A model generated the notes under the pieces. The model was given only the letters and a program-made list of their open reading frames with translations. It ran no database searches and was not told the DNA's origin. Below are positions 47,730-56,101 of a stretch of DNA of 64,000 nucleotides, piece after piece (the first letter of the stretch is position 1; each line of letters starts with the position of its first letter). Source of the stretch: CAUZIZ01 sp965219855 (GTDB lineage: Bacteria > Acidobacteriota > UBA6911 > RPQK01 > JAJDTT01). The position numbers and the translations under genes were made by a program. Where the stretch lies: the NCBI GenBank assembly GCA_965219855.1, contig CBDCOR010000026.1, positions 310,001 through 374,000 on the forward strand. The letters run 5' to 3'.

Positions 47730-49408
47730 TGCCCGTCCGAAAACCGGGGTTTTCAGAACTGTAATCTGTTGAATCGTAAACACTTATTATACTTGAGAGT
47801 GCTGACAGATCGGCTCGACCCAGCTCGATCCAGAGCAAGGACCCTCGAGCGAGGGCACGCGGGCCAAAAAGCAGCGGTTCGGCGCAGACCTCTCCCCGAG
47901 TCGGAGCCACAAGGCAGTACGGTCAGCCACAAAAGGCTACAACAGGAGTCGGGCCAGGACGACCAGGTTATAGGTCAGGACGCTGGCATGGACGTAGCTT
48001 TGAAAGTGAGGCCAGCCTTTCCAGCTACAGCGGTGGAGACCGAAGGTGTGCTTGAGGGTCCCAATGCACCCCTCAATCCCGGCGCGGAAGCGTTTGAGTT
48101 GTTTGTAGACCCAACTGGAACGCACCATGCTCTCAACCGTCAACCCACACTTTTTGGAAAAGGCCACATCCTGTACCCCCTGCTCTTTGGCCCAGCGCAG
48201 GTTGGCAGCCGAGGCAAAACCACCATCCCAGGCGCTCTGGCGGGGGACCTTCCCGTACAGCTGTCGATGCCGCTCTAAGAAGGGTTGCACATAGTTGCTG
48301 TCGGCCGGATTCCCCCGTTCCACCACACAATCCAGGATCAGCGACGAGGCGCCCGTGCTGACAAACACCTTGTGGCCGAAGACCGTTTCCCGAGGGCTCT
48401 TCTTGATAATATCGGTGTGCTCTTCGAAGAGGGAACAGATCTTCTCCTGGGCCGCGACGGCCTCGCCCGAAAGGACCCGTCGTTGAGTCTGCTCGATGAC
48501 TTTGTGCAACAGCCCCAGATAGTGGGCCAGTTGCGCCGCCACGGCCAGACTGAGGGGATCGCTCCACTGCGCGGAAGCTGCCAGCGCCTGCTCGGCATAG
48601 TGAGCCGTCTTGGACGCCACTTTGATCAGATCGCGGTAACTGTCCAGGCGCTTCTTGCCGCGGCGGTTGCGGATGTTCAGGACGCGCCGCTTGGCCCGCC
48701 GCGTATGATCGACGAAGCCGATCCCTTCCCGCTCCCGCAGCCGCCCCAGCCACTGGGTCACGACTCGAATGCCGTCGTACAACAGCTCACTGTCGAGCGG
48801 ATAGTGGATGTTCGTCTCGACCGCCGTGGCATCGACCCGAATCCGTTGGCCTTTTTCCAGACCCCGAGCCTGCGCCCAGAGCACCAAGTGGTCGTTGATC
48901 GCCTTCCAAGTCCCCGGCTCAATCTTCCCCAGGTTCTCCGCCAGGGTGGCTTTGCTGATCGACGCCCCATAGGGCAAGCGACAGAACCTCTGACAGCTTT
49001 GCGAATCCACCAGATGAAACTCCAGCTTGCGATAGCTGAACTGATGCAGCTGTTTGATGACGGCGCAACGCAGCACCTGCTCGGCCGTCAAACCGGGGGT
49101 GCCAACACCGGAATCGACCCTGTCAGAGAGATCTTGTACTATCAGCTCCAGCGTCTGGGGATTGTCGTCCAGGATGCGCGAGATCACCTTCAATTCATGG
49201 GCCAGCTGGTGATCGGGCCATTGCGGGGAAAGGGGGCGTTGTTTTTCACGCTTTTTACGCATCTTCGAACTCCTGAAATCGTCGTAAGTCGTTTTAGTCT
49301 AATTGTTTGCACCAAATAGTCTAGCAAACGGCCCTGACAGTTTCGGAGCTTGAAAAAGCCCTCTTTCCCCTTCCTTATCAATTACTTACACATTTCCGGA
49401 CGGGCACT
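47728..49408 (-). mobile_element. 1681-bp insertion sequence, copy B
   Basis: Same length and ends as copy A, opposite orientation. Flanks are AGTT (47724-47727) and AGCT (49409-49412), i.e. not an identical duplication, and both neighbouring genes are cut off at the IS. Suggests recombination between copies. Confidence 0.92.
47937..49262 (-). CDS. DDE transposase of the 1681-bp IS (copy B)
   Basis: 441 residues, intact; differs from copy A at two residues seen (VGT for VGA, TQW for TQS). Same motifs as copy A. Confidence 0.85.
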   Translation of the reverse strand: MRKKREKQRPLSPQWPDHQLAHELKVISRILDDNPQTLELIVQDLSDRVDSGVGTPGLTAEQVLRCAVIKQLHQFSYRKLEFHLVDSQSCQRFCRLPYGASISKATLAENLGKIEPGTWKAINDHLVLWAQARGLEKGQRIRVDATAVETNIHYPLDSELLYDGIRVVTQWLGRLREREGIGFVDHTRRAKRRVLNIRNRRGKKRLDSYRDLIKVASKTAHYAEQALAASAQWSDPLSLAVAAQLAHYLGLLHKVIEQTQRRVLSGEAVAAQEKICSLFEEHTDIIKKSPRETVFGHKVFVSTGASSLILDCVVERGNPADSNYVQPFLERHRQLYGKVPRQSAWDGGFASAANLRWAKEQGVQDVAFSKKCGLTVESMVRSSWVYKQLKRFRAGIEGCIGTLKHTFGLHRCSWKGWPHFQSYVHASVLTYNLVVLARLLL

Positions 49409-49960
49409 AGCTACCGCATGGCTTGCCGAAAGGTGCCCTCCCGGATTCGCCGGTAGGACTCGGCACTTCGCGGATAGAGCGACTCCATGTTGGCTCTTTG
49501 CACCGAGAGCCAGCCACCACCCGGAGTCGAAAAGCCACAGACCAAGTCGGGCAGACCGTCTCCCGAGATGTCTCCGGAGGTCATGGACCGGGGCTGCATG
49601 GACCCGTCCGACAGCTTCAAGAGATCTCTCGAGTAGCCTTCGGAATCCAGCGTACGCGTGGGATGAGATTCAGCCGCGTGATCGCCGTGGCGCCCAGCCG
49701 ATTCTCAACCCGCAGCTGTGCGAGCGGTCTTGCAATCCGTTTCTCGGTGCTCGCAAGGGCCGGGTTCTGGCCGAATAGGGGGATCACCGCCCCGACGGCC
49801 AGTACACTGAGCCAAATCAGTAGAGGAGAGAAGACCGATGGAATTGATGGAACACCACGGCTCGAAAGTCGCCTGAGGATGGCCCGGAGGGAGACCCAGG
49901 ATGAGGTTGCCGTCCTGGTATTAGTCAGCTGTGAGATGGTAATCCTAAACGTTTTTCTTC
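49409..49960 (-). pseudogene. VCBS/ASPIC-type protein, 5' fragment
   Basis: Minus-strand signal-like helix (SPLLIWLSVLAVGAVIPLFG) then RVENRLGATAITRLNLIP; near 49660 the sense moves to another frame with DSEGYSRDLLKLSDGSM and the repeat GDISGDGLPDLVCGF. The frame stops at 49411 at the IS edge. Frameshifted and truncated; related in type to the gene at 18.5-21.3 kb. Confidence 0.6.
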
Positions 49961-50349
49961 CCTGTGTCCCAGCTCTCGGAATGCATCGCCTCTTGTATTT
50001 TTCTTGTCTTGCCGCGCATCGGTCGCCCTACGCCTTTCTCGGAACAATCTCAGGTCAACAGCAACACAGTGGGTTGCCTCATGACTTCCTCCCGTAATTC
50101 GCCAGTCATTCTATTGCATTTTCTCCGCTGATGGTTCTCCCGTCCTCCCCTCCGCGGCGGTATGAGGTCGCTCGCTACAAGGTAGTCCTGCGGCAAATCA
50201 CGCATAGGCTGAGCCCTTTCACCCTTGAACAAGTGCTCCCCTTTTAGCAGATTCTGTCAAAAGGCCAACCAGACGCGGATCGGATATGCTCCCCAAGCTG
50301 CTCACTTCCTGTGTGGTCGTCAATATGCTTGCACGGCGACTGAAAGCCC
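49961..50349. other. Intergenic upstream of porin
   Basis: About 390 bases without a supported gene, repeat or consensus promoter. Confidence 0.4.
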
Positions 50350-51702
50350 ATGAGACGCCAAGCAGGCAGGACTTCCAGCACAAGGGGTGGAGCAGGATGG
50401 GCATGTCCCCTCATTTTTGCCACTTTAGCCTGCATTCCACCGGTGGCCGCTGAAGATTCGCCGGACAGCTTGAAACCCACTACGTATCTGAATGAGAACA
50501 CGCCGGATTGGCTGAAGTTGGGGGCTGCGTTTCGTACCCGGGTGGAGGGTCGCAGCGGAATCGGCTTTCGCGAAGGGTCCGAGGACGGCTATGGCCTGAC
50601 CCGCTTGCGCCTCGATATTGAGCTGCAGCCAAGGTCCTGGGTTGAGTTCTTTGTCCAGGTTCAGGACTCCCGTTCGCCCGAAAAGAACAACAGCACCGCA
50701 TTCTTCCGCGACCCCTTCGATCTACGGCAGGCCTATGTCGAGCTAGGGGAGCGAGAGCAGGGTGCAGTCCAGGTCAAGGTAGGACGCCAGATCCTCTTAT
50801 ATGGGGCGCAGCGGTTGATCGGGCCGCTCGACTGGGGCAACACGGCCCGCGTCTTTGACGCTGCCAAGATCACGCTCGGGAAGCCGGGGATGAGTGTCGA
50901 TGTCTTTGCCGCCTCTGTCGTTGTCAACGACCCTGATGGTTTAAACCGTCGACGCGACGGGGAGAACCTGCACGGTGTCTACGGTCAGCTCAACCGACTC
51001 TTTCCCAAGACCACGTTCGAACCCTACCTGCTCTGGAAGACTTCGACTCGGGTTTCTGGAGAGCTAGGTTTTCCAGCTGACGCAGACACCTTCACCAGCG
51101 GTTTCAGGGTGGTAAGGGACTTGCCCGGTCACTTCGACGTCAATGGAGAATACGCCAGACAGTTCGGATCCTTCGGAAGGGACGATGTTTCCGCCTGGGC
51201 AGGCTATGCGGTATTGGGCTACAACTGGAACGGTCCCGGTTTGAAACCTCGATTCTCCGTCGAGTATAGCTACGCCAGTGGGGACGACAACCCCTCCGAT
51301 GGAAAGCACGGAACCTTTGAGCATCTCTATGGTACCAACCATCTCTTCTATGGATTGGCAGACCTGGTGGGTTGGAAGAACATCAAGAACCTCAGGGGCG
51401 GAGTGGCGCTGCAGCCTGCCAGAAAGCTCAAGCTCAAGGTTGATTTCCACACCTTCTGGACTGCCTCCCAAAGCGACCACCTCTACAATGCCGGAGGCGG
51501 CATCCTGGTGCGTAGCCCCGAGGGAGGTTCGTCCAGCGATTTCGTGGGCCGCGAGCTCGATGGCACATTCCTCTACAAACTGAGATCGAACATCACGTTT
51601 GGAGCGGGATACGGATACTTCTTCCCGGGTACTTTCGTGAAGCAGAGTACGCCCGGAGCGTCAACTTCCTTTCCCTACGTCTTCCTCAACTACGCGCTGT
51701 GA
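50350..51702 (+). CDS. Alginate-export-type outer-membrane porin
   Basis: 450 residues from ATG 50350; signal peptide to about VAAED (36-40). Then the family opening NTPDWLKLGAAFRTRVEG, and later DLRQAYVEL and GRQILLYGAQRLIGPLDWGNT typical of the alginate_exp/DUF1302-like barrel, ending with aromatic-rich strands (FPYVFLNYAL). Monocistronic-looking but in the same direction and just upstream of the Rieske-cytochrome b-HAO genes, so it may let the nitrogen or other small substrate of that system enter (inference). Confidence 0.82.
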   Translation: MRRQAGRTSSTRGGAGWACPLIFATLACIPPVAAEDSPDSLKPTTYLNENTPDWLKLGAAFRTRVEGRSGIGFREGSEDGYGLTRLRLDIELQPRSWVEFFVQVQDSRSPEKNNSTAFFRDPFDLRQAYVELGEREQGAVQVKVGRQILLYGAQRLIGPLDWGNTARVFDAAKITLGKPGMSVDVFAASVVVNDPDGLNRRRDGENLHGVYGQLNRLFPKTTFEPYLLWKTSTRVSGELGFPADADTFTSGFRVVRDLPGHFDVNGEYARQFGSFGRDDVSAWAGYAVLGYNWNGPGLKPRFSVEYSYASGDDNPSDGKHGTFEHLYGTNHLFYGLADLVGWKNIKNLRGGVALQPARKLKLKVDFHTFWTASQSDHLYNAGGGILVRSPEGGSSSDFVGRELDGTFLYKLRSNITFGAGYGYFFPGTFVKQSTPGASTSFPYVFLNYAL

Positions 51703-51754
51703 GACATTACTGCCGGGAAAGATGACGGACTCACCGTGTAGATTGGGGATGACG

Positions 51755-52249
51755 ATGCAGGATAATGCTCCGAAGTCCCCCGAAATACGTGAGCTGAACC
51801 GCCGGAAGTGGCTGTTGGCAGTAATGGTGGCAAGTCTTGCTGCAGCCTACGGCACCTTGACCACTTTCGCTTTCCGCTTCATTTTCCCGGAGCGCATTGC
51901 CGGTCCGCCGCAGCGGGTCTTTCTAGGTTTTACTCATGACCTCGGGTTTGGCGAGAGCCGAGCCGTGCGTCTCCCTTCCGGGGATCAACTGCTGCTCTCG
52001 AACTCGGGGCAGATCGATCCCGACAGCGGTAGCGTGTTCCTGGCCTTTTCGAATCGATGTCCTCATCTCGGCTGCAAGGTGCACTGGGAGTCCCAGGAAA
52101 ACCGCTTCTATTGTCCTTGCCACCAGGGGATATTCGACCCCTCCGGCCGCGCCACTTCGGGACCTCCCGCCGACTCCGGTAAGAATCTCAAACCCTATCG
52201 ACTGGAGATCAAGGGACAGTCGATCTACGTCTTGTTGGAGCGGGCATGA
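51755..52249 (+). CDS. Rieske [2Fe-2S] protein of a bc-type complex
   Basis: 164 residues from ATG 51755 (GGGG six bases upstream; ATG 51722 and 51749 also in frame). NRRKWLLAVMVASLAAAYG is a Tat-like membrane anchor (about 14-35); the cluster motifs are CPHLGC and CPCHQG (C-x-H-x2-C and C-x2-H type), with SGPPADS after them. Reduced by quinol and passing electrons to cytochrome c. Stop overlaps the cytochrome b start by four bases. Confidence 0.93.
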   Translation: MQDNAPKSPEIRELNRRKWLLAVMVASLAAAYGTLTTFAFRFIFPERIAGPPQRVFLGFTHDLGFGESRAVRLPSGDQLLLSNSGQIDPDSGSVFLAFSNRCPHLGCKVHWESQENRFYCPCHQGIFDPSGRATSGPPADSGKNLKPYRLEIKGQSIYVLLERA

Positions 52250-53295
52250 ACACTGCGCTGTCGCGGACCGGAGCCTGGATCCGAGAGCGCTTTCCAGTCG
52301 ATGAGCAGGTCCTGGTCGCGCTCGGAAGCGAGCCGGTCCCAGGCCACCTCAATCGCTGGTGGTGGTGTCTGGGTGGAACTCCCGCCTACCTGTTCTCGGT
52401 GCTGGTGGTCTCGGGAATACTGATGACTTTCTACTACGTGCCGGAGCCCGAGAAGGCCTACGACTCGGTTTCCAGGATCACGCACGAGGTCCGCTTCGGA
52501 TGGTACGTCCGCGGCATTCACAGGTGGTCCGCAAACCTCATGATCGTGTCGCTGCTCTTGCATGTCATGCGGGTATTCTTCACCGGAGCCTACCGAAAAC
52601 CACGTAAGGGCAACTGGATCATTGGATGCTTTCTTCTCTTGACGACCTTGGGCTTTGGCTTCACCGGCTATTCCCTGGTCTATGAGCAGCTCTCCTATTG
52701 GGGCGCAACCGTAGCGGGAAATATGGCGGCGGCAGTGCCTTTGGTCGGCGAGCAAATGAGCTCCTTCATTCGAGGAGGTGAAGCAGTAGGATCCAATATG
52801 CTCACTCGCCTGTACGTCTTTCATATCGGGGCGCTCCCCACGGCGTTGATCGGTCTCTTGTTGGTTCACCTGGTTATGGTTCGAACCCATGGCGTCTCCG
52901 AACTGGGATCCCCGGTTGGCCCCGATTCTAAGCGTTTCCCGTTTTTTCCCGATCACCTCTTTACCGAGATCGCTATTGCCCTGTTTCTGATGTTTCTACT
53001 TACCTTTCTGGCGATCGTGTTCCCGGCCTCGATGGGCCCCAGGGCTGATCCGCTGGTCACGCCCGAACACATCCGGCCAGAGTGGTACTTCTTCTGGTCT
53101 TTTCGCTGGCTGAAGCTGATGTCGGAGCGGGCCGCGGTCGTTACCCAAGGACTCTTCGTGGGCGCCATCATCTTTTGGCCCTTCATCGATTCACGGATTC
53201 GCAGGCGTTGGCCCGAGAGCGAGGCCAGTGTCTGGTTTGGCGTCGGAGGGGTCCTGTTTCTGTTGGGACTCACCGTGTGGGAAGCGTTGTCGTGA
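52246..53295 (+). CDS. Cytochrome b (b6-like) of the Rieske/HAO complex
   Basis: 349 residues, about seven to eight membrane helices. Heme ligands: HRWSANLMIVSLLLH (13 residues between) and HIGALPTALIGLLLVH (14 residues between, the b6-type spacing). Quinol-site motif PEWY in IRPEWYFFWSF. N-terminal b part and subunit-IV part are fused. Translationally coupled to the Rieske gene (ATGA). Next gene 27 bases on is an octaheme cytochrome, so this complex likely exchanges electrons between quinone and that protein. Confidence 0.95.
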   Translation: MNTALSRTGAWIRERFPVDEQVLVALGSEPVPGHLNRWWWCLGGTPAYLFSVLVVSGILMTFYYVPEPEKAYDSVSRITHEVRFGWYVRGIHRWSANLMIVSLLLHVMRVFFTGAYRKPRKGNWIIGCFLLLTTLGFGFTGYSLVYEQLSYWGATVAGNMAAAVPLVGEQMSSFIRGGEAVGSNMLTRLYVFHIGALPTALIGLLLVHLVMVRTHGVSELGSPVGPDSKRFPFFPDHLFTEIAIALFLMFLLTFLAIVFPASMGPRADPLVTPEHIRPEWYFFWSFRWLKLMSERAAVVTQGLFVGAIIFWPFIDSRIRRRWPESEASVWFGVGGVLFLLGLTVWEALS

Positions 53296-53322
53296 TCTAG
53301 TTCGCAATTTGGGGGTGCACCC

Positions 53323-54798
53323 GTGACCTTGGATCAAAAGCAAAAAATCATTATCGTCTTGGCGCTGGTTTTCCTGTCCACCCTTGTGATCGTCGCCTGG
53401 ATCGAAGGGGGGAGAGCTCGTTTCGTCCGCGCTCCGGATGCGGTAGTGACGTCCGAAAATGAGGACTGCGTCGACTGCCACCGGGTCAAGTCGCCTGGCA
53501 TCGTGGGCCAATGGGAGATCAGCACCCACGCCTCCTCAGGGATCGGCTGCCTGGATTGCCATCGCGCCGAATCCGGGGACATCGATGGGTATGAACACGA
53601 GGGTTCCCGCATCGCCACCATCGTGAGCCCGACCGACTGTGCCCGCTGCCACGAGCGAGAGGTCGACGAGTTCCAGGCGAGCCACCATGCCAAGGCAGGA
53701 CAGATCCTGGGCAGTCTGGACAACGTTCTGGCAGAGGTGGTCGAGGGTTTCACCGAGTTCGATGCGGACGGTACCAAGGTGAAGTCATCACCGGCCGCGG
53801 TCAGCGGATGCCTGCAGTGCCACGGTTCGGAGGTGAAGGTGCTCGAGGAGGGAAAGCTCGACCCGGATACCTGGCCAAACACCGGCATCGGCCGTATCAA
53901 CCCCGACGGATCGCGGGGATCCTGCTCTGCCTGCCATCTGCGCCACAACTTCTCGCGGGCGCAGGCTCGGATGCCGGAAAACTGCGGTCGCTGCCATCTC
54001 GGTCCGGATCACCCCCAGTTCGAGGTCTACACGGAGTCCAAACACGGTATTGCATTCGCCGCCAACCGGACTCGTTTCGAGCCGATGATGGAAGAGAAGG
54101 AGTGGATCCCGGGCAAGCACTTCGAGCAAGGACCGACTTGCACCACCTGCCATATGAGCGCTACCAAGAATCTTCCCCTGACGCACGATGTCGGCGAGCG
54201 GATTTCCTGGACACTCCGACCTCCGGTATCAGAGAAAATTGACGCCGCCGCCATCAAGCAAGGGAGGAAGGTCAAGTCTTGGCAGGACCGCAGGAAGGAG
54301 ATGAAGGATGTGTGCCAGAGCTGTCACGGACCCGAATGGGTCGGCAACTGGTACCAGCAATATGACGGTGCCGTGGAACTCTACAATGACAAGTTTGGCA
54401 TTCCCTCCACCAAGCTCTTCAAGTTGGCCCGAAGCAGCGAACTGCTGAGCGCGACACAGTTCGATGATGAGCTCGAGTTCACCTACTTCTTCCTCTGGCA
54501 CCACGAGGGCAGGCGCGCTCGGCATGGGGTGGCGATGATGGGGCCGGACTACACCCAGTGGCACGGCTTCTACGAAGTGGCCCATCGTTTCTACATGGAG
54601 TTCGTCCCGCAGATGCGAGAGCTGATTGAGCACGGCAGGAAGGAGGGCAAGGCTTCCGCTGCCGCGAAGCTCGAAGCCGAACTGAAACGAGTCCTCGATG
54701 CCCCTGAGCACCGCTGGTTCAGTGGGAAGATGAGTGCTGCAGAGGTGACCGCCCGGGCCAAGGCCGCGGAGCAGTTCAAGAATAGATACGCGCAGTGA
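53323..54798 (+). CDS. Octaheme hydroxylamine-oxidoreductase-family cytochrome c
   Basis: 491 residues from GTG 53323. Signal anchor (about 9-26), then exactly eight CxxCH motifs: 49-53, 76-80, 106-110, 163-167, 201-205, 221-225, 273-277, 331-335. Late block MMGPDYTQWHGFYEV with Tyr410 lies in the region where oxidising HAOs carry a heme-crosslinking Tyr; whether it is that residue needs an alignment. The family oxidises hydroxylamine or hydrazine, or reduces nitrite. The unusual point is the direct operon with Rieske and cytochrome b, as known for anammox bc complexes. Membrane-tethered, periplasmic. Confidence 0.93.
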   Translation: MTLDQKQKIIIVLALVFLSTLVIVAWIEGGRARFVRAPDAVVTSENEDCVDCHRVKSPGIVGQWEISTHASSGIGCLDCHRAESGDIDGYEHEGSRIATIVSPTDCARCHEREVDEFQASHHAKAGQILGSLDNVLAEVVEGFTEFDADGTKVKSSPAAVSGCLQCHGSEVKVLEEGKLDPDTWPNTGIGRINPDGSRGSCSACHLRHNFSRAQARMPENCGRCHLGPDHPQFEVYTESKHGIAFAANRTRFEPMMEEKEWIPGKHFEQGPTCTTCHMSATKNLPLTHDVGERISWTLRPPVSEKIDAAAIKQGRKVKSWQDRRKEMKDVCQSCHGPEWVGNWYQQYDGAVELYNDKFGIPSTKLFKLARSSELLSATQFDDELEFTYFFLWHHEGRRARHGVAMMGPDYTQWHGFYEVAHRFYMEFVPQMRELIEHGRKEGKASAAAKLEAELKRVLDAPEHRWFSGKMSAAEVTARAKAAEQFKNRYAQ

Positions 54799-54849
54799 CA
54801 CCAAAGTCCTGTTGCGTTCGACTGTCCATTGCAGGAAGGACTCCACCTG

Positions 54850-55983
54850 ATGTCCGATCGGCAACCTGAGAAGCAGTCGGAAGATTCATCCTTGCAAGAG
54901 CGCAAGAGGATCGAGGAACAGCTGCTGACAGAGGGCCGCATGAACCAGGCAATCCTGGAGAACGTGGTCGAAGGGATCATCACTATTGACGCAAACGGGA
55001 TAATCCAGTCGTTCAATTCGGCGGCCGAGCGAATTTTTGGGTACAGCGCCACCGAAGCCGTCGGCGAGAACGTCTCCCTTCTGATGCCCCAACCGGAGCG
55101 GGGCCAGCACGACCAGTATCTGAGGCATTACGTGGAGACGGGCGAGGCAAGAATCATTGGTATCGGTCGGGAACTGGTGGGTAGGCGCAGAGACGGAACC
55201 ACCTTTCCGATGCATCTTGGTGTAGGAGAGGTGACCTCCGATAAGCAGCGAGTCTTCGTAGGATCGGTTCCGGACCTGACTGAGTCCAGGCAATTACAGG
55301 AGGAACTGGCGAACGCGCGCAGCCTGCCAGCGGTTGGAGAAATGGCGGCTTCGATGGCTCACCAGGTCAAGAACCCGCTGGCAGCGATCAGTGGGGTGAT
55401 CGATGTCCTCGAAGAGAGCTTCGTGGATGAGGGCCCCTACCATCAGGTCTTCAAGGAGCTGTCGGAACGTGTACACCGTCTCGACGACACCATCAAGCGG
55501 CTCCTTGAATTCTCGAAGCCACTGGTTGCCGAGACGCACCCGCACGACTTGTACGAGATGCTGGAATCGATCGTCCTGTCCCTCCAGGTCGAGGAGCCCT
55601 TCTCGGCAATGGCGTTCCAGTTAGGCGAAAGGAGCCATGTCCGGGTACCCTTCGATGCGGTGCTCTTCGAGCAGGTGCTTCGGAACCTCCTGGATAACGC
55701 GGCTCAAGCCATGCCCGACGGCGGCGAGATCCGTCTGGAGCTTTCCGAGGATGCAGATTCGGCCTGTCTCAGAATCACCGATACCGGGCATGGGGTCCCT
55801 CCCGATGCCCTGAAAAAGCTGGGCCAACCCTTCTTCACTACCAGAACCGCTGGAACCGGGTTGGGACTCGCGATGTGCAAGAAGATCATGGCTGCGCACG
55901 GTGGCTCCATTGCCTTTTCCAGTGAGCCCGGCAACGGCACCTCCGTAACCCTGTGCCTCCCCAAGCAAATCCCTGATCAATGA
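54850..55983 (+). CDS. PAS sensor histidine kinase (NtrB/FixL-like)
   Basis: 377 residues from ATG 54850, soluble. PAS domain about 30-145 (ENVVEGIITIDANGIIQSFN, ERIFGYSATEAVG), HisKA with His171 in SMAHQVKNPLAA, HATPase with N-box LLDNAAQAMPDG, DTGHGVP and GTGLGLAMCKKI. It begins about 50 bases after the HAO gene in the same direction and converges on the NtrC-type regulator, so the two are probably a pair. FixL-like PAS blocks may bind heme (RYVETG region contains a candidate His; not shown). Confidence 0.9.
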   Translation: MSDRQPEKQSEDSSLQERKRIEEQLLTEGRMNQAILENVVEGIITIDANGIIQSFNSAAERIFGYSATEAVGENVSLLMPQPERGQHDQYLRHYVETGEARIIGIGRELVGRRRDGTTFPMHLGVGEVTSDKQRVFVGSVPDLTESRQLQEELANARSLPAVGEMAASMAHQVKNPLAAISGVIDVLEESFVDEGPYHQVFKELSERVHRLDDTIKRLLEFSKPLVAETHPHDLYEMLESIVLSLQVEEPFSAMAFQLGERSHVRVPFDAVLFEQVLRNLLDNAAQAMPDGGEIRLELSEDADSACLRITDTGHGVPPDALKKLGQPFFTTRTAGTGLGLAMCKKIMAAHGGSIAFSSEPGNGTSVTLCLPKQIPDQ

Positions 55984-56021
55984 CCAACTCGACTGGGGGC
56001 GAAATTGAGCCGAGACTTGGA

Positions 56022-56101
56022 CGTAGCTTTGGCCTCCAGGCCGAAGTCTTCCTCCTTCGAGCCTTCGGCTCGATGCACGGAGGTCTGAAGGCCACCCCTA
56101 C
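56022..56101 (+). repeat. Palindromic repeat family R, copy 4
   Basis: CGTAGCTTTGGCCTCCAGGC, GAGCCTTCGGCTC centre, then degenerate GGAGGTCTGAAGGCCACCCC. Lies exactly between convergent kinase and regulator genes; may end both transcripts. Confidence 0.8.
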
